Assembly: GCF_001611795.1 (NCBI RefSeq)
Contig: NZ_CP015098.1
Span: 2,852,001-2,916,000 of the forward strand
Direction of reading: 5' to 3'
DNA: 64,000 bases
Origin: Streptomyces qaidamensis
GTDB taxonomy: Bacteria; Actinomycetota; Actinomycetes; Streptomycetales; Streptomycetaceae
The notes under the pieces were generated by a model. That model saw nothing but the letters and a program-made list of their open reading frames with translations. It made no database searches and had not been told where the DNA came from. The stretch's first letter is position 1. Every line of letters starts with the position of its first letter. The position numbers were made by a program, and so were the translations under genes. Below, one piece after another: positions 7,638-15,965 of this stretch.

Positions 7638-8606
7638 GTGACCGACGCTCCCATCACGGCCGCCCGTAGGCCCGGTGAGCAGGCGCTCACCGCCCTGGGC
7701 CTGAGCGCGCCCGCCCCCGACCCCGCCGACGCCTCGCCGCACTCCTTCCCCGGCGGCGGCCGCTGGCGCACCGAGATCCCCTCCTGCGAGGGCCCCGAGG
7801 CGCTGGCCGTGGTGCTGAAGGAGGCCTCGCGGCTGGACGTGCCGATCCACCGGATCAGCCAGGGCAGCGGCGTGTGGATGCTCTCCGACGCCGAGATCAC
7901 CGAGATGGTCGAGTCGACCGGTGAACGCGACATCGAGCTCTGCCTGTTCACCGGCCCGCGCGGCACCTGGGACATCGGCGGATCCACGCGCACCGACTCG
8001 CGGGGGGCCGGGCTGCGCGCCCGGGGCCACGACGCCGTCGCCGGCTGCGTCGAAGACGCCGTCAGAGCCACGGAGTTGGGCGTCAAGTGCCTGCTCGTCG
8101 CCGACGAGGGCGTGCTGTGGACGCTGCACCGGGCACGGGCCGCCGGGATCATCCCGGCCGACACCACGCTCAAGGTCTCCGCGCTCATCGGCCCCGTCAA
8201 CCCGGCCGCGTACGCGGTCTACGAGCGCCTCGGCGCCGACTCGGTCAATGTGCCGAGCGACCTGACACTCGATCACCTCACCGAGATCCGGCGGGTGTCG
8301 GGCGCTCCGATGGACATGTACATCGAGGCCCCCGACGACCTCGGCGGCTACGTGCGGATGTACGAGGTCGCCGAACTCATCCGGCGCGGCGCGCCGCTCT
8401 ACCTGAAGTTCGGCCTGTCCAAGGCGCCCGGGATCTACCCCTACGGGCACCACATGCGGGAGCTGACCCTGGCCACCGCAAAGGAGCGGGTGCGGCGTGG
8501 CCGGCTCGCCCTGGACCTCCTGGCCCGCCACGGCGCGGACGGCGACATGGCGCCTCTCGGCTCTCGGCTGCCGGGCGATCTACAACGGTTCGAAATCTCG
8601 TCATAA
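7638..8606 (+). CDS. TIM-barrel protein resembling U32-type proteins, role unknown
   Basis: A 322-residue protein that I recognise only loosely. From about residue 45 it looks like an alternating alpha/beta barrel, with ALIGPVNPAAYAVYERLGAD, SVNVPSDLTLDHLTEIRRV, PMDMYIEAPDDLGGYVRM and APLYLKFGLSKAPGIYPYG, similar to proteins labelled peptidase U32. No protease motif is identifiable. The GTG at 7638 follows GAAGGA. Its place between an oxidative sugar dehydrogenase/dehydratase pair and a sugar transporter suggests a metabolic enzyme, possibly an aldolase or hydrolyase, rather than a peptidase (inference). Its last codons overlap an operator-like site for the following transporter. Confidence 0.75.
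   Translation: MTDAPITAARRPGEQALTALGLSAPAPDPADASPHSFPGGGRWRTEIPSCEGPEALAVVLKEASRLDVPIHRISQGSGVWMLSDAEITEMVESTGERDIELCLFTGPRGTWDIGGSTRTDSRGAGLRARGHDAVAGCVEDAVRATELGVKCLLVADEGVLWTLHRARAAGIIPADTTLKVSALIGPVNPAAYAVYERLGADSVNVPSDLTLDHLTEIRRVSGAPMDMYIEAPDDLGGYVRMYEVAELIRRGAPLYLKFGLSKAPGIYPYGHHMRELTLATAKERVRRGRLALDLLARHGADGDMAPLGSRLPGDLQRFEISS
8588..8601 (+). promoter_or_regulatory. Putative IclR-type operator C (inside the 3' end of a gene)
   Basis: GTTCGAAATCTCGT is the reverse-orientation form of the recurring motif. It lies within the last codons of the barrel-protein gene and about 145 bp before the ChvE gene, just upstream of a possible promoter at 8624-8652. Confidence 0.45.
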
Positions 8607-8623
8607 CGTTCCGGAAACTCGCC

Positions 8624-8652
8624 TTACAAAAGACGACACAGCCGCGCACAAT
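8624..8652 (+). promoter_or_regulatory. Possible promoter of the ChvE transporter operon
   Basis: TTACAA (8624-8629) and CACAAT (8647-8652) with 17-bp spacing lie about 90 bp before the lipoprotein start. The hexamers are weak; position and the nearby operator-like site are the main support. Confidence 0.35.
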
Positions 8653-8744
8653 CCCACACATCTCTTCTCGGTCTTTCCGGCACGACCACCCGGAGCGACT
8701 TCGCGCCTCAGACCGAGCCCTGCCACAGATCAAGGATGACGATC

Positions 8745-9857
8745 ATGCGTAACCGCAGAGCCGCTCTCACCGCCATAGCCGGAGCCGCTTCCCTCGCCCT
8801 CACCCTGTCCGCCTGCGGCCAGAGCGGTGAGGGGGGCAGCAAGGACAGCGAAGGCGACACCAAGGGCGCCACCATCGGCATCGCGATGCCGACCAAGTCC
8901 TCCGAGCGCTGGATCGCCGACGGCAAGAACGTCGTCGCGGACCTGGAGTCCAAGGGCTACAAGACCAAGCTGGTCTACGGCGAGGACGACCCCGACCAGC
9001 AGGTCTCGCAGGTCGAGAACCTGATCACGCAGGGCGTCAAGGCGCTGATCATCGCCGCGATCGACAACAAGTCGATGAACAACGTGCTCCAGCAGGCCAA
9101 GGACGCGAACATCCCGGTCATCTCCTACGACCGTCTGATCCTCGGCACGCAGAACGTCGACTACTACGCCTCCTTCGACAACGAGAAGGTCGGCGAGCTT
9201 CAGGGCACCTACATCGTCGAGAAGCTCGGCCTGAAGGACGGCTCCAAGAAGGGCCCCTTCAACATCGAGCTGTTCGCCGGCTCCAACGACGACAACAACA
9301 CCCGCTACTTCTTCCAGGGCGCGATGAACGTCCTGCAGCCCTACATCGACAAGAAGCAGCTCGTCGTCCGCTCCGGCCAGACCAAGCTCAACCAGGTCAC
9401 CACCCTGCGCTGGGACGGCGGCACCGCCCAGAAGCGCATGGACGACATCCTGACCTCGGCCTACAAGAGCCAGCGGGTCGACGCCGTCCTCTCCCCCTAC
9501 GACGGCATCTCCATCGGCATCCTCTCGGCGCTGAAGTCCGACGACTACGGCTCCAAGAGCAAGCCGCTGCCGGTCGTCACGGGCCAGGACGCCGAGGTCG
9601 CCTCGGTGAAGTCGATCATCGCCGGCCAGCAGTCGATGACCGTCTACAAGGACACCCGCCAGCTCGCCAAGGTGTCCTCGAACATGGTCGACGCGCTGCT
9701 CAACAAGAAGAAGCCCGAGGTCAACGACACCGAGACCTACGACAACGGCGCGAAGGTCGTCCCGGCCTACCTGCTGGAGCCGGTCGCGGTCGACAAGGCG
9801 AACTACCAGAAGGAGGTCGTCGACTCCGGCTACATCAAGGAGAGCGACCTCAAGTAG
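8745..9857 (+). CDS. chvE: ChvE-type sugar-binding lipoprotein of an ABC importer
   Basis: A periplasmic-binding-protein-like domain (family 1/4, ribose/xylose type) anchored outside the membrane by a lipid. The signal peptide starts [13 protein letters not shown] and ends in the lipobox LSAC, with the acylated cysteine at about residue 24. The mature region runs [18 protein letters not shown], then [20 protein letters not shown] and [20 protein letters not shown], as in ChvE proteins that bind L-arabinose, galactose and related monosaccharides. The ATG at 8745 is preferred because AAGGA (8732-8736) is spaced correctly for it, whereas the ATG at 8736 overlaps that site. ATPase and permease genes follow. 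Confidence 0.92.
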   Translation: MRNRRAALTAIAGAASLALTLSACGQSGEGGSKDSEGDTKGATIGIAMPTKSSERWIADGKNVVADLESKGYKTKLVYGEDDPDQQVSQVENLITQGVKALIIAAIDNKSMNNVLQQAKDANIPVISYDRLILGTQNVDYYASFDNEKVGELQGTYIVEKLGLKDGSKKGPFNIELFAGSNDDNNTRYFFQGAMNVLQPYIDKKQLVVRSGQTKLNQVTTLRWDGGTAQKRMDDILTSAYKSQRVDAVLSPYDGISIGILSALKSDDYGSKSKPLPVVTGQDAEVASVKSIIAGQQSMTVYKDTRQLAKVSSNMVDALLNKKKPEVNDTETYDNGAKVVPAYLLEPVAVDKANYQKEVVDSGYIKESDLK

Positions 9858-9903
9858 TCCCCGCCACCGACCGACGATTCACCACTGATTGGAAGGCACG
9901 ACC

Positions 9904-11454
9904 ATGGCGGGACCCGTCCTGGAAATGCGCTCGATCGTCAAGACCTTTCCCGGCGTCAAGGCGCTGTCGGACGTCACACTGACCGTCCGGCAGGGCGAGG
10001 TCCACGCCATCTGCGGGGAGAACGGCGCCGGCAAGTCGACCTTGATGAAGGTCCTTTCCGGCGTCCACCCGCACGGCACGTACGAGGGCGACATCCTCTT
10101 CGAGGAAGAGGTCTGCCAGTTCAAGGACATCCGGGCCAGCGAAGAGCGCGGCATCGTGATCATCCACCAGGAGCTGGCCCTGGTGCCCTACCTCTCCCTC
10201 GCGGAGAACATCTTCCTCGGCAACGAGCACGCCACCCGGGGGATCATCAGCTGGACCGAGACCCTGCGGCACGCCACCGAACTGCTGCGCCGGGTCGGCC
10301 TGTCCGACCACCCGGACACCCGCGTCGCCGACATCGGCGTGGGCAAGCAGCAGCTCGTGGAGATCGCGAAGGCCCTTTCGAAGAAGGTGAAGCTGCTCAT
10401 CCTGGATGAGCCGACCGCCGCGCTGAACGACGAGGACAGCGGCAAACTCCTGGATCTCATCCTGGAGTTGAAGAAGCAGGGCATCACCGCGATCATCATC
10501 TCGCACAAGCTCAACGAGATCCGCAAGGTCGCCGACTCGGTGACGATCCTCCGCGACGGCCAGACCATCGAGACCCTCGATGTGAAGGCCGAGGAGACCA
10601 CCGAGGACCGGATCATCAGCGGCATGGTCGGCCGCGACCTGGAGCACCGCTTCCCGGAGCGGTCTCCGCACGAGCCCGAGGAGGGCGCGGCACCGGCCCT
10701 GGAGATCCGGGGCTGGACCGTGCACCACCCGATCGACCAGCAGCGCAAGGTGTGCGACGACGTGTCGCTCCACGTGCGGCGTGGAGAGATCGTCGGGATC
10801 GCCGGCCTCATGGGCGCCGGCCGCACCGAGCTCGCGATGAGCGTCTTCGGACGGACCTACGGCCGGTACGCCGGCGGCACGGTCCTGAAGGACGGCAAGG
10901 AGATCCGTACGAAGTCCGTCCCCGAGGCGGTCAAGCACGGCATCGCGTACGTGACCGAGGACCGCAAGCACTACGGCCTCAACCTCATCGACACCATCAA
11001 CCGGAACATCTCGCTGAGCGCCCTGGGCAAGGTCGCCAAGCGCGGTGTGGTCGACGAGCACGAGGAGCGGCAGGTCGCGGAGGGCTTCCGCAAGTCCATG
11101 AACATCAAGGCGCCGACGGTGTTCGAGCCGGTGGGCAAGCTGTCCGGCGGCAACCAGCAGAAGGTCGTCCTCAGCAAGTGGATCTTCTCGGGTCCGGACG
11201 TGCTGATCCTGGACGAGCCGACACGCGGGATCGACGTCGGCGCCAAGTACGAGATCTACACGGTCATCGACCAACTGGCGGCCCAGGGCAAGGCGGTCGT
11301 CTTCATCTCCTCCGAGCTGCCCGAGCTGCTCGGTATGTGCGACCGCATCTACACGATGGCCGCGGGGCGGCTGACGGGTGAGTTCTCGCGGGCCGAGGCC
11401 TCCCAGGAATCGCTGATGCGTCAGATGACGAAGGACAAAGAGGTAACCCGATGA
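9904..11454 (+). CDS. gguA: Monosaccharide ABC transporter ATPase (GguA/MmsA type)
   Basis: A 516-residue fused tandem ATPase. The first domain has Walker [10 protein letters not shown], the ABC-like stretch [18 protein letters not shown] and Walker [12 protein letters not shown]. The second domain starts near residue 265 and lacks a canonical Walker A ([10 protein letters not shown]), which is normal for this family, but has the signature LSGGNQQKV and [13 protein letters not shown]. It energises import with the ChvE protein and the permease. The ATG at 9904 is placed 7 bases after GGAAGG (9891-9896). Its stop overlaps the permease start by ATGA. Confidence 0.95.
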   Translation: MAGPVLEMRSIVKTFPGVKALSDVTLTVRQGEVHAICGENGAGKSTLMKVLSGVHPHGTYEGDILFEEEVCQFKDIRASEERGIVIIHQELALVPYLSLAENIFLGNEHATRGIISWTETLRHATELLRRVGLSDHPDTRVADIGVGKQQLVEIAKALSKKVKLLILDEPTAALNDEDSGKLLDLILELKKQGITAIIISHKLNEIRKVADSVTILRDGQTIETLDVKAEETTEDRIISGMVGRDLEHRFPERSPHEPEEGAAPALEIRGWTVHHPIDQQRKVCDDVSLHVRRGEIVGIAGLMGAGRTELAMSVFGRTYGRYAGGTVLKDGKEIRTKSVPEAVKHGIAYVTEDRKHYGLNLIDTINRNISLSALGKVAKRGVVDEHEERQVAEGFRKSMNIKAPTVFEPVGKLSGGNQQKVVLSKWIFSGPDVLILDEPTRGIDVGAKYEIYTVIDQLAAQGKAVVFISSELPELLGMCDRIYTMAAGRLTGEFSRAEASQESLMRQMTKDKEVTR

Positions 11455-12695
11455 GCACGGACGTGACCGCCAAGAGCCCGGCCCCCGCGCCGCCGGGCAA
11501 GAGCGGAGGGGCCGCGGCCGACGGCCTGTTGCAGCTGGTGATGGAGGGCATGCGCCGCAACATGCGGCAGTACGGCATGCTGATCGCGCTGGGCCTGATC
11601 GTGGCTCTGTTCGCCGTCTGGACCGACGGCGACCTGCTGCTGCCGCGCAACGTCTCCAACCTGGTGCTGCAGAACAGCTACATCCTGATCCTCGCGATCG
11701 GCATGATGCTGGTCATCATCGCAGGCCACATCGACCTGTCGGTCGGATCGCTGACGGCGTTCATCGGATCGATGGCGGCCGTGTTCATGGTCAGGAACGA
11801 CCTGCCCTGGCCGGTCGCGGTGATCCTGTGTCTGGCGGTGGGCGCGCTCGCGGGCGCCATCCAAGGATTCTTCATCGCGTACGGCGGCATACCATCGTTC
11901 ATCGTGACCCTCGCGGGCATGCTGATCTTCCGCGGTCTGACGGAGATCTTCCTGGAGGGCCAGACCCTCGGCCCGTTCCCGGAAGGACTGCAGAAGGTCG
12001 CCAACGGGTTCCTGCCCGAGGTCGGACCGAACACCAACTACCACAACCTGACCCTGCTGCTGGGCTTCGCGATGATCGCCTTCGTGATCTTCCAGGAGGT
12101 CCGTGACCGCAAGCGGCAGCAGGAGTTCAACCTGGAGGTCCCGCCCACCAAGCTGTTCCTGCTGAAGCTGGTCGCGATCGGCGCCGCGGTGCTGACGCTC
12201 ACCATGCTGCTGGCCAGCTACAAGGGCGCCCCGATCGTGCTGCTCATCCTGGGCGTGCTGCTCGTCGGCTTCGGCTACGTCATGCGCAACGCGATCATCG
12301 GCCGCCACATCTACGCCATCGGCGGCAACCTCCCGGCAGCCAAGCTGTCGGGTGTGAAGGACAAGAAGGTCACCTTCCTGGTCTTCCTGAACATGGGCAT
12401 GCTCGCGGCCCTGGCGGGTCTCGTCTTCGCCGCCCGCTTCAACGCGGCCTCTCCCAAGGCCGGCCTCAACTTCGAGCTGGAGGCGATCGCGGCCTCGTTC
12501 ATCGGCGGTGCGTCGATGAGCGGCGGTGTCGGCACCGTCCTCGGCGCGATCATCGGTGGCCTGGTCCTGGGCGTGCTGAACAACGGTATGAACCTCGTCG
12601 GCATCGGCACCGACTGGCAGCAGGTCATCAAGGGCATGGTGCTGCTGGCGGCGGTCGGGTTCGACGTGTGGAACAAGCGCAAGGTCGGTTCGTAA
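11451..12695 (+). CDS. gguB: Monosaccharide ABC transporter permease (GguB type)
   Basis: A 414-residue BPD_transp_2-family permease with about ten hydrophobic segments. The conserved segment [20 protein letters not shown] and the C-terminal [19 protein letters not shown] are hallmarks of ribose/xylose/multiple-sugar permeases. A long basic cytoplasmic stretch ([13 protein letters not shown]) interrupts the membrane segments in the middle, as is usual for the GguB subgroup. The start overlaps the ATPase stop by four bases. A terminator follows immediately. Confidence 0.95.
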   Translation: MSTDVTAKSPAPAPPGKSGGAAADGLLQLVMEGMRRNMRQYGMLIALGLIVALFAVWTDGDLLLPRNVSNLVLQNSYILILAIGMMLVIIAGHIDLSVGSLTAFIGSMAAVFMVRNDLPWPVAVILCLAVGALAGAIQGFFIAYGGIPSFIVTLAGMLIFRGLTEIFLEGQTLGPFPEGLQKVANGFLPEVGPNTNYHNLTLLLGFAMIAFVIFQEVRDRKRQQEFNLEVPPTKLFLLKLVAIGAAVLTLTMLLASYKGAPIVLLILGVLLVGFGYVMRNAIIGRHIYAIGGNLPAAKLSGVKDKKVTFLVFLNMGMLAALAGLVFAARFNAASPKAGLNFELEAIAASFIGGASMSGGVGTVLGAIIGGLVLGVLNNGMNLVGIGTDWQQVIKGMVLLAAVGFDVWNKRKVGS

Positions 12696-12703
12696 GTCAG
12701 CTC

Positions 12704-12730
12704 GGGCCCCGCTGGAAGGCGGGGCCCTTT
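12704..12730 (+). terminator. Terminator after the ChvE-GguA-GguB operon
   Basis: GGGCCCCGC (12704-12712), loop TGGAAG, GCGGGGCCC (12719-12727) and then TTTCC: a perfect 9-bp GC stem with a short T run. Only 20 bases separate it from the epimerase start, so part of the epimerase mRNA may come from read-through. Confidence 0.85.
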
Positions 12731-12750
12731 CCTTATCGGGAGCCGCACAC

Positions 12751-13899
12751 ATGGAACTGAACAGACGCACGGTCATCGCGGGAGCAGCAGCGGCGGGCAT
12801 AGCCGCCACCACGCTCGGCGGCACGGCGCACGCCACGGGAGGCAGGAAGCCGGTGAAGACGCTCTTCGGCAAGCTGGCCGACGGCACCAAGGTCTACAGC
12901 TGGTCGCTGGAGAACGGCGGCACCCGCCTGAAGGTCCTCTCCTGGGGCGGTGTCGTCCAGTCACTGGAGATCCCCGACCGTCGCGGCCGGTACGCCAACG
13001 TCTCCGCGGGCTTCGACAACCTCGAGGACTACGTCGCGAAGACCCCGTACTTCGGCGCGCTGATCGGGCGTTACGGCAACCGCATCGGCAAGGGCAAGTT
13101 CACCCTGGACGGCAAGGACTACCAGCTGTCCGTGAACGACGGCGAGCAGAGCCTGCACGGCGGCACCCAGGGCTTCGACAAGCGCGTGTGGGACGTCGAG
13201 CCGTTCACCAAGGGCTCCGACGTCGGTCTGCACCTGTACTACACGAGCGTCGACGGGGAGATGGGCTACCCGGGCACGCTCAAGACGAAGGTGACGTACA
13301 CCCTCACCCGGCACGGTGACTGGCGCATCGACTACGAGGCCACCACGGACAAGGCCACTGTCGTCAACCTCACCAGCCACGTCTACTTCAACCTCGCCGG
13401 TGAGGGCAGCGGCACGATCGAGGACCACGAGCTCCAGATCGCCGCCTCCCGTTACACGCCCACCGACGCGGGCCTGATCCCCACGGGCGAGCTGGCCAAG
13501 GTCGCGGGCACGCCGTTCGACTTCCGCAAGGCCAAGCCGATCGGCCGGGACATCCGCGTCTCCCACCCGCAGCTGGTCACCGCCAAGGGCTTCGACCACA
13601 ACTGGGTCCTCGACAAGGGCATCACCGCCCGCCCCGAGCACGTGGCCACCCTGCGCGACCCGGCCTCCGGCCGCACGATGAAGATCGCCACGAACGAGCC
13701 GGGCCTGCAGTTCTACTCCGGCAACTTCCTCGACGGCACGCTCACCGGCCCGTCCGGCCGCACCTACCGGCAGGGCGACGCCCTGTGCCTGGAGACGCAG
13801 CACTTCCCGGACTCGCCGAACAAGCCGAAGTTCCCGTCGACGGTGCTGCGACCGGGGCAGACGTACCGCACGACCACGATCCACACGTTCGGCTGCTGA
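12751..13899 (+). CDS. galM: Secreted aldose 1-epimerase (mutarotase)
   Basis: A 382-residue GalM-family protein that interconverts alpha and beta anomers of galactose, arabinose or related sugars. It begins with a Tat signal peptide (LNRRTVIAGAAAAGIAATTL, cleaved near AHA). The enzyme proper has GRYGNRIGKGKF (substrate arginine), NLTSHVYFNLAG (catalytic histidine) and CLETQHFPDSPN (catalytic glutamate). Export suggests it conditions sugars outside the cell before ChvE uptake. It follows the transporter operon by 55 bp and has its own strong terminator after it. Confidence 0.93.
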   Translation: MELNRRTVIAGAAAAGIAATTLGGTAHATGGRKPVKTLFGKLADGTKVYSWSLENGGTRLKVLSWGGVVQSLEIPDRRGRYANVSAGFDNLEDYVAKTPYFGALIGRYGNRIGKGKFTLDGKDYQLSVNDGEQSLHGGTQGFDKRVWDVEPFTKGSDVGLHLYYTSVDGEMGYPGTLKTKVTYTLTRHGDWRIDYEATTDKATVVNLTSHVYFNLAGEGSGTIEDHELQIAASRYTPTDAGLIPTGELAKVAGTPFDFRKAKPIGRDIRVSHPQLVTAKGFDHNWVLDKGITARPEHVATLRDPASGRTMKIATNEPGLQFYSGNFLDGTLTGPSGRTYRQGDALCLETQHFPDSPNKPKFPSTVLRPGQTYRTTTIHTFGC

Positions 13900-13984
13900 G
13901 GCCACTGACAGGTCTTCACAGATAGAGCACAAGTTCTGACCGTCTTCACGACGGTTGAACAGTGTCACCGTGGTCTCCGTATGA

Positions 13985-14020
13985 AAGGGCGGCCCGCGCT
14001 CCCCCGCGCGGGCCGCCCTT
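13985..14020 (+). terminator. Long hairpin terminator after the epimerase gene
   Basis: A 15-bp perfect stem AAGGGCGGCCCGCGC (13985-13999) with 14006-14020 and a 6-base loop, ending in TT. It isolates the sugar operon from the aminotransferase gene, whose start is 51 bp further on. Confidence 0.88.
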
Positions 14021-14070
14021 AAACGTCGGGCCCGTCCGTCCCCAACGGGCCCGCCTCATACGGAGGTTCC

Positions 14071-15879
14071 ATGGCCGACAACGTCACGTCGCTGTTCCGC
14101 AGTACCGCGGCCCACAGCCCGTCGATGGCGGCTCTGACACGTGAGGGCGGCGAGGGTGCCGGCCCCGTGGACTTCTGTATCCCCTGCAACCCGTACTTCC
14201 CGACCCCGGCCATGTTCGAGGACATGGCGAGCCGGCTGCGCGACATCATCACGTACTACCCGAGCAGCGCCGACACGATCACGGCCGAGCTGTGCAGCCT
14301 GCTCCAGCTGCCCCCGCAGTGCGTGGCCATGGGCAACGGCTCCACCGAGCTCATCACCTGGATCGACCACCTGCTGGTCCGCGAGTCCCTCGCCGTGCCC
14401 GTCCCCACCTTCGGCCGCTGGACCGACCAGCCCATGGAGACCGGCAAGCGGGTCGACATGTTCCCGCTCCAGGAGTCCAGCGGCTTCGCCCTCGACCTCG
14501 CCCAGTACGCCGAGTTCATCCGGGCCCGCGGCACGCGCGTCGCCGTCATCTGCAACCCCAACAACCCCGACGGCGGCTTCCTGCACAAGCACGCCATCGT
14601 GCAGTTCATGGACGCCATGGCCGACCTCGACCTGGTCGTCATCGACGAGTCGTTCCTGGAGTTCGCGGACGCCGAGGCCGAACCGTCCGTCGTGCAGGAG
14701 GCGATGCTGCGGCCCAACGTCGTCGTGCTGCGCAGCCTCGGCAAGAACTTCGGCCTGCACGGCATCCGCTTCGGCTACCTCGTCGCCAACCCGGCGCTCG
14801 CGGGCCGCATCCGCTCGATGCTCCCCAAGTGGAACCTCAACTCCTTCGCCGAGCACGTCGTCTTCATGCTCAAGGAGCACGGCGCCGAATACGCGCAGAG
14901 CCTCCAGCAGGTGCGCCGCGACCGCCTCGACATGGCCGGCCAGCTGTCCTCCCTGCCCGGGCTGACGGTCTACCCGTCGCAGGGCAACTTCCTCTTCGTA
15001 CGCCTCCCCGTCGGTGCCGAGGGCACCGTCGTCCGGGACCGGATGCTCACCGAGCACCGGATCCTGGTCCGCGAGTGCGGCAACAAGATCGGCTCGTCCA
15101 GTCGCTTCCTGCGTCTCGTGGTGCGCCCCCAGGTGGACGTGCGTCGCCTGGTGTCCGGCCTGGAACAGGTGCTCTACGGGACGTCCAGGAGGGGAGCCGC
15201 CGTGCCCGAGCTGGGCAATGGGACCAGCTACAGCTCGGGCACGGCGGCCGTGGACCGCCTGGTGAGCGAGACGAACGGGTCGGGCATGCGGGGCCTCGCG
15301 GCGCAGGCGGTGGGGATGGCCGCGGCACCGGCCGCCGTGGCCGCGGCGCCGGCCCCCGCCGCGGCCACGGCGGCCGGGGGGCCGGGGCTCGCCCCGGCCG
15401 CGAGTACGGGCGGGGTGGGGTTCGCTCCTGCCGCGGCGGCCGCCGCCCCGGCTCCCGCGCCGGCGCCCACTCCGGCCACCGGCATCGGCATGCCGCTCCC
15501 CGCCGCCGCGTCCGCCGTTCCGGCGGGTGCGGGCGGTGGGATGCCGATGCCGGCTGCGGCGCAGATGCCGCAGCCGCAGCCCCAGATGCCGCAGGCCGTG
15601 CCACAGCCGGCCCCCCAGCCGGTGGCCGCCCCGGCCCCGCCCCTGGCGCCCGCGGCCCAGGCCCCGGCGCCGGTCCCTGCCCCCATGCCCGCGCCCATGC
15701 CCGCGCCGGCGCCCATGGCCGCCCCGTTCACCGGGCCGACGCCGCCCGGTGTTCCGGCCCGTGGGGGCCTGACGGCGGCGCAGGTGCGGGGGACGAACGG
15801 GCTGACGCCGGCGCCGGCCACGGGGTGGCCTGCGGCGCAGAGCTGGCCGAACGCGGCGGGGATGGGGCAGGCGGGGTAG
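14071..15879 (+). CDS. PLP-dependent aminotransferase with long Pro/Ala/Met-rich tail
   Basis: A 602-residue protein. Residues 1 to about 370 form a fold-type I class I/II aminotransferase resembling histidinol-phosphate aminotransferase and CobD-like decarboxylases: AMGNGSTELI, CNPNNPDGG (substrate/PLP motif), VVIDESFLEFA (Asp to the pyridine nitrogen), the PLP lysine in SLGKNFGLHGIRFGY, and the terminal arginine in RFLRLVVRP. The remaining 230 residues are low complexity, rich in Ala, Pro, Met and Gln (for example QMPQPQPQMPQAVPQPAPQP), with no recognisable domain. GGAGG sits 6 bases before the ATG. The substrate is unknown, and no biosynthetic partner lies next to it. Confidence 0.85.
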   Translation: MADNVTSLFRSTAAHSPSMAALTREGGEGAGPVDFCIPCNPYFPTPAMFEDMASRLRDIITYYPSSADTITAELCSLLQLPPQCVAMGNGSTELITWIDHLLVRESLAVPVPTFGRWTDQPMETGKRVDMFPLQESSGFALDLAQYAEFIRARGTRVAVICNPNNPDGGFLHKHAIVQFMDAMADLDLVVIDESFLEFADAEAEPSVVQEAMLRPNVVVLRSLGKNFGLHGIRFGYLVANPALAGRIRSMLPKWNLNSFAEHVVFMLKEHGAEYAQSLQQVRRDRLDMAGQLSSLPGLTVYPSQGNFLFVRLPVGAEGTVVRDRMLTEHRILVRECGNKIGSSSRFLRLVVRPQVDVRRLVSGLEQVLYGTSRRGAAVPELGNGTSYSSGTAAVDRLVSETNGSGMRGLAAQAVGMAAAPAAVAAAPAPAAATAAGGPGLAPAASTGGVGFAPAAAAAAPAPAPAPTPATGIGMPLPAAASAVPAGAGGGMPMPAAAQMPQPQPQMPQAVPQPAPQPVAAPAPPLAPAAQAPAPVPAPMPAPMPAPAPMAAPFTGPTPPGVPARGGLTAAQVRGTNGLTPAPATGWPAAQSWPNAAGMGQAG

Positions 15880-15914
15880 CGCCCTCTCGCCGTAGGTGGT
15901 TCCTGCGACGGTGC

Positions 15915-15957
15915 GGGTGCGGGTCCTTCGTGGTTGATCGCGCAGGTCCCCGCACCC
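15915..15957. repeat. Streptomyces intergenic palindromic repeat, probable terminator
   Basis: GGGTGCGGG (15915-15923) pairs with CCCGCACCC (15949-15957) around a 25-base loop containing GGTTGATCGCGCAGGTCC. From memory this resembles a short repeat found between genes in many Streptomyces genomes. It lies between convergent genes and can act as a terminator for both. Confidence 0.6.
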
Positions 15958-15965
15958 CTCGGGCG

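Noticed and set aside
6189-8531. A 780-codon minus-strand frame opposite the dehydrogenase and barrel-protein genes
   Set aside because: It spans a terminator, an operator-like site and three supported genes, and has no recognisable domain.
7638-8606. Calling the barrel protein a U32 collagenase-type peptidase
   Set aside because: No peptidase residues can be pointed to, and the context is sugar metabolism; only fold resemblance is claimed.
8736-8744. ATG at 8736 as the start of the ChvE protein
   Set aside because: AAGGA at 8732-8736 overlaps this ATG and is correctly placed for the ATG at 8745, which begins a standard lipoprotein signal.
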